Below, in pieces: positions 46,402 through 58,998 of a stretch of 64,000 nt of DNA. Location: assembly GCF_000373145.1 (NCBI RefSeq), contig NZ_KB890603.1, forward strand, positions 124,001-188,000, read 5' to 3'. The stretch comes from Thermus oshimai DSM 12092 (GTDB taxonomy: Bacteria; Deinococcota; Deinococci; Deinococcales; Thermaceae). Positions within the stretch are counted from its first letter, which is position 1; each line of letters opens with the position of its first letter. Both the position numbers and the translations under genes were made by a program. The notes under the pieces are model-generated. The model was not told where the DNA came from and searched no databases. It was given only the letters and a program-made list of their open reading frames with translations.

Positions 46402-47646
46402 ATGCTGCGCCTGGACACCCGCTTCCTCCCGGGCTTCGGGGAGGCCCTCCGCCAAAACACCCCCCGCCTCCTCGAGGCCCGCTCCGCCCTCTTGGCCCGA
46501 AAAGGGGAGCCCGGGGCGATGCTCGGTTGGCTGGACCTCCCCGAGGACACGGAAACCCTAAGGCTCATCCGCCGCTACCGGGAGGCGAACCCCTGGGTGG
46601 AGGACTTCGTGCACATCGGGATCGGGGGAAGCGCCCTTGGCCCCAAGGCCCTGGAGGCCGCCTTCGGGGACGGGAGGGTGCGCTTCCACTTCGTGGACCA
46701 CGTGGAGCCCGAGCCCCTACGGGCCCTCCTCGCCCGGCTGGACCCCGGGAAAACCCTGGTGAACGTGGTTTCCAAGTCCGGCGCCACCGCCGAGACCCTG
46801 GCCGCCTTCCTCCTCTTCCTCCGCTGGTTGGAGGAGGCCCTGGGAGAGGGGTGGCGCCGCCACGTGGCCGTGACCACCGATCCCCAGAAGGGCCCCTTGC
46901 GGGCCTTTGCCGAACGGGAGGGCCTTGCGAGCTTCCCCATCCCCGAGGAGGTGGGGGGGCGGTTCTCCGTCCTCTCCCCGGTGGGCCTCCTCCCCCTGGC
47001 CTTCGCCGGGGTGGACCTGGAGGCCCTCCTCGCGGGGGCCAGGAAGGCCAACGCCCAGGCCCAAGGGCCGCTGGAGGAGGCCCTTCCCCTCCACACCGCC
47101 CTCCTCCAGGACCTCCATAGGGAGCGGCCCATCAGCGTCTTCATGGTCTACTCGGAAAGGCTCAAGCACCTCCCCTTCTGGTTCGTCCAGCTCCACAGCG
47201 AGTCCCTGGGCAAGCGGGATCGGGAGGGGAGGAGGGTGGGCACCACCGCCCTTCCCGCCCTAGGCCCCCAGGACCAGCACGCCCAGGTGCAGCTTTTCCG
47301 GGAAGGCCCCCCGGACAAGCTCATCGCCCTGGTGATCCCGGAACACCCGGTGGAGGACCTGGAGATCCCCAAGGCGGAGGGCCTCGAGGCCGCGGCCTAC
47401 CTCCAGGGCAAGACCTTCCACCGCCTCCTCAGGGCCGAGGCCGAGGCCACCTACCAGGCCCTGGCCGAGGCCGACCAGCGGGTCTACGCCCTGTACCTGG
47501 AACGGGTGGACCCCTACGGGGTGGGCTGGCTCCTCCAGCACCTCATGTGGCAGACCGCCCTCCTGGGGGAGCTTTGGGGGGTGAACGCCTTTGACCAGCC
47601 GGGGGTGGAGCTGGGCAAGGCCCTGACCCGGGCCCTCCTGGGCTAA
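46402..47646 (+). CDS. pgi: Glucose-6-phosphate isomerase
   Basis: Interconverts glucose 6-phosphate and fructose 6-phosphate. At 414 residues it is the short bacterial form. Signatures are FVHIGIGGSALGPKALEAA, VVSKSGATAETLA (sugar-phosphate site), VGTTALPALGPQDQHAQVQL and the C-terminal GKTFHRLLRAEAEAT with GVNAFDQPGVELGK. It appears to be transcribed alone from a TAACAT element adjacent to the start. Confidence 0.96.
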   Translation: MLRLDTRFLPGFGEALRQNTPRLLEARSALLARKGEPGAMLGWLDLPEDTETLRLIRRYREANPWVEDFVHIGIGGSALGPKALEAAFGDGRVRFHFVDHVEPEPLRALLARLDPGKTLVNVVSKSGATAETLAAFLLFLRWLEEALGEGWRRHVAVTTDPQKGPLRAFAEREGLASFPIPEEVGGRFSVLSPVGLLPLAFAGVDLEALLAGARKANAQAQGPLEEALPLHTALLQDLHRERPISVFMVYSERLKHLPFWFVQLHSESLGKRDREGRRVGTTALPALGPQDQHAQVQLFREGPPDKLIALVIPEHPVEDLEIPKAEGLEAAAYLQGKTFHRLLRAEAEATYQALAEADQRVYALYLERVDPYGVGWLLQHLMWQTALLGELWGVNAFDQPGVELGKALTRALLG

Positions 47647-47696
47647 ATGGAAGCGTGGAAATAAGTTTGTGATACCTTAAACATAAGGAGGCTGGC

Positions 47697-49286
47697 ATGG
47701 AGCGCCTGGAGCCCCTTGGTATATATCCAAAAAAGCAGGTTTTTTGGAACACGGTTTCCCCCATCCTGGTGGAGCACACCCTGGCCCGGGGGGAGGGGGT
47801 TTTGGCCCACAAGGGATCCTTGGTGGTGGACACCACCCCCTACACGGGCAGAAGCCCCAAGGACAAGTTCGTGGTGAAAGACCCCGAGGTGGAGGGGGAG
47901 ATCTGGTGGGGGGAGGTGAACCAGCCCTTCCCCCCCGAGGCCTTTGAGGCCCTCTACGCCCGGGCCACCGCCTACCTTTCCGAGCGGGACCTCTACGTCC
48001 AGGACCTCTACGCGGGGGCCGACCGGCGCCACCGCCTGGCGGTACGGGTGGTGACGGAAAGCCCCTGGCACGCCCTCTTCGCCCGCAACATGTTCATCCT
48101 CCCCCGCCGCTTCCCCGAGGACGACGAGGTGGAGCGCTTCACCCCCGGCTTCACCGTGGTCCACGCCCCCTACTTCCTGGCCGACCCCGAGCGGGACGGC
48201 ACCCGGAGCGAGGTCTTCGTGGGCATCAGCTTCCGGAAGCGGGTGGTTCTCATCGTGGGCACCCGCTACGCGGGGGAGATCAAGAAGAGCATCTTCACCG
48301 TGATGAACTACCTCATGCCCAAGAAGGGCGTCTTCCCCATGCACGCCTCCGCCAACGTGGGCAAGGAGGGGGACGTGGCGGTCTTCTTCGGGCTTTCCGG
48401 CACCGGCAAGACCACCCTCTCCACCGACCCCGAACGCCCCCTCATCGGGGACGACGAGCACGGCTGGAGCGAGGAAGGGGTCTTCAACTTCGAGGGGGGG
48501 TGCTACGCCAAGGTCATCCGCCTCTCCCCCGAGTACGAGCCCCTTATCTACAAGGCCTCCAACCAGTTTGAGGCCATCCTGGAGAACGTGGTGCTGAACC
48601 CGGAAAGCCGCCGGGTGGAGTGGGACGACGATTCCAAGACGGAAAACACCCGCGCCTCCTACCCCATCGCCCACCTGGAGAACGTGGTGGAGTCCGGGGT
48701 GGCGGGCCACCCCAAGGCCATCTTCTTCCTCTCCGCGGACGCCTACGGGGTCCTCCCCCCCATCGCCCGGCTTTCCCCCGAAGAGGCCATGTACTACTTC
48801 ATCTCCGGCTACACCGCCCGGGTGGCGGGCACCGAGCGGGGGGTGACGGAGCCCAAGGCCACCTTCTCCGCCTGCTTCGGGGCCCCCTTCCTCCCCCTCC
48901 ACCCTGGGGTCTACGCGGAGATGCTGGGGGAGAAGCTCCGCCGCCACCGCCCCCGGGTCTACCTGGTGAACACCGGCTGGACCGGGGGGCCCTACGGGGT
49001 GGGCCGCCGCTTCCCCCTGCCCGTGACCCGGGCCCTCCTCCGGGCCGCCCTCTCCGGGGTCCTGGAGGGGGTGCCCTACCGGAAGGACCCGGTGTTCGGC
49101 TTTGAGGTGCCCCTCGAGGTCCCCGGGGTGCCCGCCGAGCTTCTGGACCCCAGGGCCACCTGGGCCGACCCCGAGGCCTACGACCGGCAGGCCCGGAAGC
49201 TCGCCCACCTTTTCCAGGAAAACTTCGCCAAGTACGCGGACGGGGTGCCGGAGGCGGTGCGGAAGGCGGGGCCAAAGGTGGAGTAG
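47697..49286 (+). CDS. pckA: Phosphoenolpyruvate carboxykinase (ATP)
   Basis: Gluconeogenic enzyme (529 aa) that converts oxaloacetate and ATP to phosphoenolpyruvate. The family motifs are [15 protein letters not shown] (P-loop, about 238-252), [20 protein letters not shown] and [20 protein letters not shown] lies five bases before the ATG. The 50-base gap after pgi is unusually A/T-rich and should contain its promoter, but I could not settle on a -35/-10 pair. Confidence 0.97.
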   Translation: MERLEPLGIYPKKQVFWNTVSPILVEHTLARGEGVLAHKGSLVVDTTPYTGRSPKDKFVVKDPEVEGEIWWGEVNQPFPPEAFEALYARATAYLSERDLYVQDLYAGADRRHRLAVRVVTESPWHALFARNMFILPRRFPEDDEVERFTPGFTVVHAPYFLADPERDGTRSEVFVGISFRKRVVLIVGTRYAGEIKKSIFTVMNYLMPKKGVFPMHASANVGKEGDVAVFFGLSGTGKTTLSTDPERPLIGDDEHGWSEEGVFNFEGGCYAKVIRLSPEYEPLIYKASNQFEAILENVVLNPESRRVEWDDDSKTENTRASYPIAHLENVVESGVAGHPKAIFFLSADAYGVLPPIARLSPEEAMYYFISGYTARVAGTERGVTEPKATFSACFGAPFLPLHPGVYAEMLGEKLRRHRPRVYLVNTGWTGGPYGVGRRFPLPVTRALLRAALSGVLEGVPYRKDPVFGFEVPLEVPGVPAELLDPRATWADPEAYDRQARKLAHLFQENFAKYADGVPEAVRKAGPKVE

Positions 49287-49294
49287 GCCAGGCC

Positions 49295-49321
49295 ACCCCT
49301 TGCCAAATAGGGGCAAGGGGT
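49295..49321 (+). terminator. Hairpin after pckA
   Basis: ACCCCTTGCC (49295-49304) pairs with GGCAAGGGGT (49312-49321) around AAATAGG. It is followed by ATTAGGCTTCC, not a T run. GGCCACCC (49291-49298) could also pair with GGGTGGCC (49337-49344), giving a larger alternative structure. Confidence 0.6.
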
Positions 49322-49353
49322 ATTAGGCTTCCCCCTGGGTGGCCTACGTGATA

Positions 49354-49372
49354 GGGACAAATGTACTTGCCC
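49354..49372. promoter_or_regulatory. Conserved motif upstream of the caa3 operon
   Basis: GGGACAAATGTACTTGCCC resembles the reverse complement of the site before the PCu(A)C gene (GGGACATTTGTACTGCCC); the core TGTACT and both GGGACA and TGCCC flanks agree. It lies about 60-75 bases before the ctaAB start. Confidence 0.4.
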
Positions 49373-49379
49373 CCCAGAG

Positions 49380-49417
49380 CCGCCCCTTTGGCAGAATGGT
49401 AGGTACTGCCGTGGCGG
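49380..49417. repeat. Inverted repeat in the ctaAB leader
   Basis: CCGCC (49380-49384) pairs with GGCGG (49413-49417), and GGCAG (49390-49394) with CTGCC (49406-49410), enclosing AATGGTAGGTA. The structure ends right at the GGGGGATGGG ribosome-binding stretch. It may be an RNA hairpin or a protein-binding dyad; GGTACTGCC also echoes the motif above. Confidence 0.45.
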
Positions 49418-49430
49418 GGGATGGGATCCT

Positions 49431-51248
49431 ATGAGAAACCGCGCGATGGTACCTTACGCCTGGGGTGTGCTGGTCTGGAACGTTCTGGTGGCCCTCTTCG
49501 GGGCCTACGTGCGGGCCACCGGGGCGGGGGCCGGGTGCGGCGCCCACTGGCCCACCTGCAACGGGGCCATCATCCCCCGCGCGCCCCAGGTGGAAACCCT
49601 CATCGAGTTCACCCACCGGGCCACCTCCGGCCTGGCCTTCCTTTCCGTCTTGGCCCTTTTCCTCCTGGCCCTAAGGGCGTTGCCCAAAGGCCACCCGGCC
49701 CGCTTCGGGGCGGGGCTTTCCCTCCTTTTCATGGTCACGGAAAGCCTGGTGGGGGCCTCCCTGGTCCTCTTCGGCTGGACCGCTCATAACGTGAGCGCGG
49801 AGAGGGCCGTGGTCCAGATGGTCCACCTGGCCAACACCTACTTCCTCCTGGCCGCCTTGGCCCTCACCGCCTGGTGGGCCTCCGGGGGGGCCCCCTTGCG
49901 CCTTAGGGGGCAGGGGGCGGTGGGGGGTGCCCTTCTTCTTGGCTTCCTGGCCCTCCTCTTCCTGGGGATGAGCGGGGCGGTGACCGCCCTGGGGGACCTC
50001 CTCTTCCCGGTGCGGAGCACCCTCGAGGCCCTGGAGCGCTCCCTCACCCCCGGGGAGCACTTCCTGGTGCGCCTCCGGGTCCTCCACCCCCTGATCGCGG
50101 TGAGCGTGGGGCTTTACGTGGTCTTCGCCGGGTACCTGGTGGCCTACCTCCGGCCCTCCCCCCTCACCCGCACCCTGGCCCACGCCCTGGCCTACCTCTA
50201 CGGGGTCCAGCTCCTGGCGGGCCTGGTGAACGTCTGGCTGAAGGCCCCGGTCTGGATGCAGCTCCTCCACCTCCTCCTGGCCTACGGGGTCTGGCTCCTC
50301 TTCCTCTTCCTGTCCGCGGCCGCCTTGGCCCAGGGGGCCCGGCGGGTGGAGCTCGGGGAGGGGGGCGGCGAGGTCCACCGGGGCACGGGGGGGGCCACCT
50401 GGAAGGACTACCTGGCCCTCACCAAGCCCCGGGTCATCAGCCTCCTCCTCTTCACCGCCCTCTTTGCCACCCTCATCGCCGCCCGGGGCTGGCCTGGGCT
50501 CAAGCTCTTCCTGGTGGTGGCCCTCGGGGGGTACATGATGGCGGGGGCGGCCAACGCCATCAACATGGTGGTGGACCGGGACATCGATGCCCGGATGAAG
50601 CGGACCTCGAGGCGGCCCACGGTCACCCAGAGGATCTCCAGCCGGGATGCCCTCCTCTTCGCCTTCTCCCTGGCCCTTCTCGCCTTCCTCATCCTCTGGT
50701 GGGGGGCGAACCTCCTTTCGGCCACCCTGGCCCTCATGGGGCTCATCTGGTACGTCCTGGTCTACACCCTCTACCTCAAGCGCCGCACCTGGCACAACAT
50801 CGTCATCGGGGGGGCCGCGGGGGCCTTCCCGCCTCTTGTGGGCTACGCCGCGGTGACGGGGGACCTTAACCTCTTCGCCTGGTACCTCTTCGCCCTCATC
50901 TTCTTCTGGACCCCCGTGCACTTCTGGGCCCTGGCCCTCATGATCCAGGACGACTACCGGGCGGTGGGGGTGCCCATGCTCCCCGTGGTCTTAGGGGAAA
51001 GGGTCACGGTGCTCCAGATCGCCCTCTACGCGGTCCTCACGGCCCTCATCTCCCTGATGCCCCTTCTCCTGGGGGAGCTTGGCCCCACCTACCTGGCCTT
51101 CAGCCTTATCCTTAACGGGTTGCTTATCCTTAAGAGCCTGGCCCTCTACCGCCACCCCGAGCGAAAGGCGGCGGTTTCCCTGTATAAATACTCCATGCTC
51201 TATCTCGCCCTCTTGTTCGTGGGCATGGCGGTGGATCGGGCGCTATAG
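49431..51248 (+). CDS. ctaAB: Fused heme A synthase (CtaA) and heme O synthase (CtaB)
   Basis: A 605-residue membrane protein joining two steps of heme A synthesis in one chain. Residues 1-300 form the COX15/CtaA part with eight helices and heme-ligand histidines ([36 protein letters not shown]). Residues 318-605 form the UbiA-type farnesyltransferase with [19 protein letters not shown] (Asp-rich, prenyl-diphosphate binding). A hydrophilic linker (about 298-318) joins them. CtaB acts first, then CtaA. It heads the caa3 operon. Confidence 0.95.
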   Translation: MRNRAMVPYAWGVLVWNVLVALFGAYVRATGAGAGCGAHWPTCNGAIIPRAPQVETLIEFTHRATSGLAFLSVLALFLLALRALPKGHPARFGAGLSLLFMVTESLVGASLVLFGWTAHNVSAERAVVQMVHLANTYFLLAALALTAWWASGGAPLRLRGQGAVGGALLLGFLALLFLGMSGAVTALGDLLFPVRSTLEALERSLTPGEHFLVRLRVLHPLIAVSVGLYVVFAGYLVAYLRPSPLTRTLAHALAYLYGVQLLAGLVNVWLKAPVWMQLLHLLLAYGVWLLFLFLSAAALAQGARRVELGEGGGEVHRGTGGATWKDYLALTKPRVISLLLFTALFATLIAARGWPGLKLFLVVALGGYMMAGAANAINMVVDRDIDARMKRTSRRPTVTQRISSRDALLFAFSLALLAFLILWWGANLLSATLALMGLIWYVLVYTLYLKRRTWHNIVIGGAAGAFPPLVGYAAVTGDLNLFAWYLFALIFFWTPVHFWALALMIQDDYRAVGVPMLPVVLGERVTVLQIALYAVLTALISLMPLLLGELGPTYLAFSLILNGLLILKSLALYRHPERKAAVSLYKYSMLYLALLFVGMAVDRAL

Positions 51249-51257
51249 GGAGGGAAG

Positions 51258-54658
<3,401 letters not shown>

Positions 54659-54673
54659 GGCCTCGCTTCTCGG

Positions 54674-54699
54674 CCCCCCACCCGCGGGTGGGGGGTTTG
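54674..54699 (+). terminator. Rho-independent terminator of the caa3 operon
   Basis: CCCCCCACCC and GGGTGGGGGG form a perfect 22-base palindrome (54674-54695) followed by TTTGCTATTTC. It directly follows the caa3 genes. Confidence 0.85.
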
Positions 54700-54713
54700 C
54701 TATTTCTTGAGGT

Positions 54714-55427
54714 ATGCGCCTTCTGGTGGTGGACTTTGACTACTTTTTCCCCGTGCCTCAAAGGCGGGAAGACCCCCTGGCCCCCCTCTTTGCCTGGGCC
54801 CACTTTGAAACCCCCTACCACCTGGGGGAGGCGTGGGAGGGGCGGGCGTTGGCCTTTCTCCTGCGGGGGATTCCCCTTCCGGAGGCCCGGGGGTGGGAGG
54901 GGTTTTGGGATAGGTTTTCCTTTGCTCCGGGGGCGCGCCTTTTCTACGCGGACTCCAACGCCCTGGCCTTCCACCCCCGGGTGCGGGAGGGGGTGGAGGA
55001 GGTGGTCCTCTTTGACGCCCACCACGACGCGGGCTACCGCCCCTTGGGGGAGGAACCCGCCTGCGACGACTGGATGGTCTTCTACGCCCGGCAAGGGGTG
55101 GCGCTTAAGGTCTTCTACCCCCCCTGGCGGGACCCCGCCCAGGAGCCCGAGTCCCAGGTGCCCCTGGAGCGGGCCCTGGACCCCGGGGGGAAGGTGGAGG
55201 GGGTGTTCCACCGGGCCTTCCTCTGCCGCAGCGGGGCCTGGGTCCCGCCTTGGGCGGACGGGGCCTTCTTCCGCTTTCTGGAGGCGGCTCCTCTCTCCAA
55301 GGAGGCCCTGGAACCCCTTTCGCCCCGCCCTTTTGACCTTAAAGCCCTGAAGCGGCGCGTGGAAGGGGAGGCCCTAGGCCTTTGGATCCTGGAAGCCCTT
55401 AGGGGTCATGGACCCAGGCCCCGTTGA
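54714..55427 (+). CDS. UPF0489/arginase-like putative metallohydrolase
   Basis: A 237-residue protein with an N-terminal VVDFDYFFPV and a central LFDAHHDAGYRPL. The DAHHD sequence is the metal-binding pattern of arginase-fold hydrolases and of UPF0489 (C5orf22-like) proteins; I did not see the other usual arginase motifs complete. Substrate unknown. The ATG follows TATTTC and TTGAGGT. It lies between the two oxidase operons and its 3' end overlaps a convergent small gene by 22 bases. Confidence 0.72.
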   Translation: MRLLVVDFDYFFPVPQRREDPLAPLFAWAHFETPYHLGEAWEGRALAFLLRGIPLPEARGWEGFWDRFSFAPGARLFYADSNALAFHPRVREGVEEVVLFDAHHDAGYRPLGEEPACDDWMVFYARQGVALKVFYPPWRDPAQEPESQVPLERALDPGGKVEGVFHRAFLCRSGAWVPPWADGAFFRFLEAAPLSKEALEPLSPRPFDLKALKRRVEGEALGLWILEALRGHGPRPR

Positions 55428-55681
55428 CCCCTCCCGCTTTCAGGGCCTGTGCGGCAGCCGCCGCCTCCAGGGCCCTTAGGGGTGCGGCCCGCATGCTTTC
55501 CCAGGTACCACGCGAGGGCCCCCACCAGGAGGTAGGGCAGGGGAACGAGAAGGGCCACCCCGATCCAGCCCGGCCCGCCCCCCGTGTGGGCCGGCAGGCC
55601 GCACCAGGCCCCGGGCAGGGAGAGGTCCTGGGCTAGAGCCAGGCTAGCGGCCCAGGAGAAGCCTACGAACTTCGGCCACAT
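55406..55681 (-). CDS. Small predicted membrane protein at the end of the second oxidase operon
   Basis: A 91-residue open frame beginning with an ATG inside the end of the subunit IV gene. It has a signal-like segment (FVGFSWAASLALAQ), a short Cys/His-containing loop (GAWCGLPAHTGG) and one membrane helix (WIGVALLVPLPYLLVGALAW), then a Gly-rich tail. It is in phase with operon layout and would cover an otherwise empty 215-base stretch. Not recognised; the tail overlaps the convergent UPF0489 gene. Confidence 0.5.
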   Translation of the reverse strand: MWPKFVGFSWAASLALAQDLSLPGAWCGLPAHTGGGPGWIGVALLVPLPYLLVGALAWYLGKHAGRTPKGPGGGGCRTGPESGRGQRGLGP

Positions 55682-55985
55682 ACTGCCCTTCAGGAAGGAG
55701 GATGGCCACGAGGGCCAGAAGGAGGAGCGGCGGAAGGAGGACGGCGTAGACGAGCCCCACTCGTTCAAAGCGGAGGTGCATGAAGTAGGCCACGATAAGC
55801 CCCGCTTTAAGGAAGGCAAAAGCGGCGATGAGAAACCGCCTCAGGGCCAAGGGGTGGACCTCAAAGTAGTCCAGAAGGTAGGAAAGGGCGCTCAGAACGA
55901 AGAGGAGGCCCCAGACGAGGAGGTAGACCCCGATGGGCTGGTGCTGCTCGCCCCGGTGGGTCAGGTTTTCCGAACCGTGTTCCAT
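55644..55985 (-). CDS. Cytochrome c oxidase subunit IV (second oxidase)
   Basis: A 113-residue protein with three helices (about 17-38, 47-68 and 77-98), typical of the small prokaryotic subunit IV. IAAFAFLKAGLIVAYFMHLRFE is the recognisable stretch with its MHL motif in the second helix. ATG 55985 follows GGGAGG. It lies 11 bases after the subunit III gene. Confidence 0.85.
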   Translation of the reverse strand: MEHGSENLTHRGEQHQPIGVYLLVWGLLFVLSALSYLLDYFEVHPLALRRFLIAAFAFLKAGLIVAYFMHLRFERVGLVYAVLLPPLLLLALVAILLPEGQYVAEVRRLLLGR

Positions 55986-55996
55986 GCCAACCTCCC

Positions 55997-56659
55997 TCAG
56001 AAGAGGTAGAAGAAGGCGAAGATGAAAACCCAGACCAGGTCCACAAAGTGCCAGTAAAGCCCGGCCACTTCCACCCCCACGTAGCTCCCCGTCCGGTCGT
56101 AGATGCCCTGGAGGACGCGGATGGCCACCGCGGCAAGGTAGATGGCCCCTATGGTCACGTGCAAGCCGTGAAAGCCCGTGATGGTAAAGAAGGCCGCCCC
56201 AAACTGGGGGGCCCCCATGGGGTTGCCCCAGGGCCGGAAGCCCAAATCGCGGATGAGATGGATCCACTCGTAGGCCTGCATGCTCACGAAGGTGAGGCCG
56301 AGGAGGACGGTCAGGCTCAGGAAAAAGGCGGTGTAGGGCCGGTTTTTGTTGTAGGCGTGGTACACGGCAATGGCCATGGTGCCGCTGGAGCTGATGAGGA
56401 CCACGGTCATGATGGCGATGAGGAGGAGGGGGATCTCCCTCTCCCCCAGGTGGAGGGCGAAGACCTTAGCGGGTTCGGGCCAGGGCTCAGTGGCGGCTAG
56501 GCGGGCCGCGGCGTAGCCCGCCAGGAAAGAGCCGAAGATGAAGCTGTCGGAAACCAGGAAGATCCACATCATGGCCTTAGCCCAGACCACGCGGAAAGCC
56601 TGAAGGTCGGCTCCCCAGTCCTGGGCTAGGCTGCGGAAGAGGCCGATGGGTCCTTGCAT
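55997..56659 (-). CDS. Cytochrome c oxidase subunit III (second oxidase)
   Basis: A 220-residue protein with about five to seven helices. It carries the subunit III signatures WIFLVSDSFIFGSFLAGY, SMQAYEWIHLIRD, FFTITGFHGLHVTIGA and the C-terminal GLYWHFVDLVWVFIFAFFYLF. AGGGAGG precedes the ATG. It is nine bases after the second subunit III-like gene. Confidence 0.93.
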   Translation of the reverse strand: MQGPIGLFRSLAQDWGADLQAFRVVWAKAMMWIFLVSDSFIFGSFLAGYAAARLAATEPWPEPAKVFALHLGEREIPLLLIAIMTVVLISSSGTMAIAVYHAYNKNRPYTAFFLSLTVLLGLTFVSMQAYEWIHLIRDLGFRPWGNPMGAPQFGAAFFTITGFHGLHVTIGAIYLAAVAIRVLQGIYDRTGSYVGVEVAGLYWHFVDLVWVFIFAFFYLF

Positions 56660-56668
56660 ACCTCCCTC

Positions 56669-57250
56669 CTAACTCCAAAGCAACAGGGTGAGGAGAACAA
56701 GCCAAACGCCAAAGAGGTAGTGCCAGTAAAGGGCGGTGAACCGGAGAAGGACAGGCTCGCGCCGCCCCAGGGCTACTCCTAGGGCAACCGTCCCCCCAAG
56801 GAGGTGGAGGCCATGGAGCCCGGTGGCCAGATAGAAAAAGGCCCCCGCTGGGCTTTCGGCCGGGGCATAGCCTAGGCTGAGGAGGAGCTGCCAGGCCCCA
56901 AGTTGCCCCAGAATAAAGGCGAACCCTAGGCCAAGGCCGCTATAGGCCCAGCCCTCCCCCAGGGCCCAGCCGAGCTGGGCCCGCCTCGAGGCCCCTTCCA
57001 GGGCCCAAGAGGCCAGGCCGAGGAGGAGGGTGTTGAGGAAAAGGAGGGGGGGTTTGGGCAGGCTCTGCCAATCCGGGAAGCCCATCCGCACCAGGTAGGC
57101 GCTGAGGAGGGCGGCGAAGAGGCTGGTCACCACCCCCAGGAGAACGAGAAGCCCCACAAGACCCGTGGGTAAGAGGAAGCGCTCCCCACCTTCCCCCCCA
57201 CCTCCGAGGTCCTTTGGGGGAGTGGGGGGAGGTTCGATCAACCTAGGCAT
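56669..57250 (-). CDS. Second subunit III-like protein
   Basis: A 193-residue protein with five helices after a Pro-rich N-terminus (IEPPPTPPKDLGGGG). Segments FYLATGLHGLHLLGGTVAL and FTALYWHYLFGVWLVLLTLL show subunit III homology but it is shorter and differs from the neighbouring subunit III. Two consecutive subunit III genes occur in some bacterial aa3/alternative-complex operons. Its start overlaps the subunit I 3' end by eight bases. Confidence 0.88.
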   Translation of the reverse strand: MPRLIEPPPTPPKDLGGGGEGGERFLLPTGLVGLLVLLGVVTSLFAALLSAYLVRMGFPDWQSLPKPPLLFLNTLLLGLASWALEGASRRAQLGWALGEGWAYSGLGLGFAFILGQLGAWQLLLSLGYAPAESPAGAFFYLATGLHGLHLLGGTVALGVALGRREPVLLRFTALYWHYLFGVWLVLLTLLLWS

Positions 57251-58985
57251 CTTCTCCCTCCTCAGCCCCCCCGCTCAGAACGGGCGGGGCGTTTTGGGGA
57301 ATGAAGTCGGCCTCGTGGTCTGGAGGGCTGTACTCGTAGGGCCAGCGGTAGACCACCGGGGGGGGCTCAGGGCCCCAGTTGCCATGGGGAGGCGGGGAGG
57401 GGGTTTGCCACTCCAGGGTGGCCGCCCCCCAGGGGTTGTCCGGGGCCTTGGTCCCCCGGAAGTAGGAGTAGACCAGATTGAAGCCAAAGAGAAGCTGAGC
57501 CACGCCCACCAAGAGGGCTATGGCGGTGATGAACTCGTTCAGCATGTGGGCCGAGGGGGGTACGAAGTTCAGGCCCTCGAGGGTGGCGTAGCGCCTCGGT
57601 ACCCCCATGAGGCCCAGGAAGTGCATGGGGAAAAAGATGAGGAAGGTGCCCACGAAGGTGGCCCAGAAGTGGATCCGCCCCAGGGTTTCATTCAGCATCC
57701 GGCCCGTGGCCTTGGGGTACCAGTGGTAGATCCCTCCAAAGATGGCCATAATGGCCGCCACCCCCATGACCATGTGGAAGTGGGCCACCACGAAGTAGGT
57801 GTCCTGGAGGGGGAAGTCCACGATCGCGTTACCCAGGAGGAGTCCTGTAAGACCCCCCACCACGAAGGTGTTGAGGAAGCCTATGGCGAAGAGCATGGGC
57901 ACCGTGAGGCGGATCCGCCCTTTGTAGAGGGTGAGGAGCCAGTTGTAGGTCTTGATGGCCGAGGGGATGGCCACGATCAGGGTGGTGATGGCGAAGAAGA
58001 AGCCCAGGTAAGGGTTCATTCCGCTGGTGTACATGTGGTGGGCCCAGACCACGAAGGAGAGGGCGGCGATGGCCACCAGGGAAAGGACCATCATCCGGTA
58101 GCCGAAGATGGGCTTGCGGGCATGAACGGAAACCAGCTCGGAGATGATCCCCATAGCGGGCAGGATGACGATGTAGACTTCGGGGTGGCCGAAGTACCAG
58201 AAGAGGTGTTGCCAAAGAAGGGGGCTTCCCCCTTCATAGGGCAAGCGTTGCCCGAACTGGAGGAGGGCGGGCATGAAGAAGCTCGTGTGTAGGGTGCGGT
58301 CCAGGAGCATCATCACGCACCCTACGAAAAGAGCAGGGAAGGCGAGAAGGGCCATGACGGAGGCGATGAAGATGCCCCAGACCGCAAGGGGCATGCGCAT
58401 AAGGGTCATGCCCCTGGTCCTGAGCTGAAGGACGGTGGTCACGTAGTTCAGGCCGCCCATGGTGGCGGCGGCGATGAAGAGAAGCAAGGAAACCAGCATG
58501 AGGACGATCCCCCAATCGTACCCTGGGGTGCCCCGGGTGATGGCCTGGGGGGGGTAGAGGGTCCAGCCCGCCCCTGTGGGCCCTCCAGGGACGAAGAAGG
58601 AAGCAAGGAGCACCAGGACGGAGAGCAGGTAAACCCAGTAGGAGAGCATGTTGACAAAGGGATAGGCCATGTCCCGGGCCCCCAGCATGAGGGGGATCAG
58701 GTAGTTGCCGAAGCCCCCCAGGAGAAGGGCGGTGAGGAGGTAGATGACCATGATCATCCCGTGGAGGGTCATGGCTTGGTAGTACTGCCCGGCGTCCAGG
58801 GTCCCCGGGAAGGCCAGTTCCAGGCGCATGGCCCAGGAGAGGGCCATGCCAAGGGCCCCCACCAGGAGGGCCGTAACCATGTACTGGATGGCGATGACCT
58901 TATGGTCTTGGCTGAAGACGTAACGGGTCCAAAAGCTCCTGGGTTCGGGGCCGATCCGGTGGTCGTGGTAGCTCTTGTGTTCCAT
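57243..58985 (-). CDS. Cytochrome c oxidase subunit I (second oxidase, A1 type)
   Basis: Catalytic subunit of 580 residues with 12 helices. Heme and copper ligands are visible in TLHGMIMVIYL, WYFGHPEVYIVILP (His267, Glu269), WAHHMYTSGMNP and [14 protein letters not shown]. The GHPEVY glutamate makes it an A1-type pump, unlike the neighbouring caa3. N-terminal 25 residues are hydrophilic. Codon use is less strictly G/C-ending than in neighbours. Confidence 0.95.
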   Translation of the reverse strand: MEHKSYHDHRIGPEPRSFWTRYVFSQDHKVIAIQYMVTALLVGALGMALSWAMRLELAFPGTLDAGQYYQAMTLHGMIMVIYLLTALLLGGFGNYLIPLMLGARDMAYPFVNMLSYWVYLLSVLVLLASFFVPGGPTGAGWTLYPPQAITRGTPGYDWGIVLMLVSLLLFIAAATMGGLNYVTTVLQLRTRGMTLMRMPLAVWGIFIASVMALLAFPALFVGCVMMLLDRTLHTSFFMPALLQFGQRLPYEGGSPLLWQHLFWYFGHPEVYIVILPAMGIISELVSVHARKPIFGYRMMVLSLVAIAALSFVVWAHHMYTSGMNPYLGFFFAITTLIVAIPSAIKTYNWLLTLYKGRIRLTVPMLFAIGFLNTFVVGGLTGLLLGNAIVDFPLQDTYFVVAHFHMVMGVAAIMAIFGGIYHWYPKATGRMLNETLGRIHFWATFVGTFLIFFPMHFLGLMGVPRRYATLEGLNFVPPSAHMLNEFITAIALLVGVAQLLFGFNLVYSYFRGTKAPDNPWGAATLEWQTPSPPPHGNWGPEPPPVVYRWPYEYSPPDHEADFIPQNAPPVLSGGAEEGEDA

Positions 58986-58998
58986 CCCACACCTTCCT

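Noticed and set aside
47656-47692. CRP-like half site (TGTGATACC) before pckA
   Set aside because: Only one half matches and the other arm is absent, so a catabolite-control claim is not supported.
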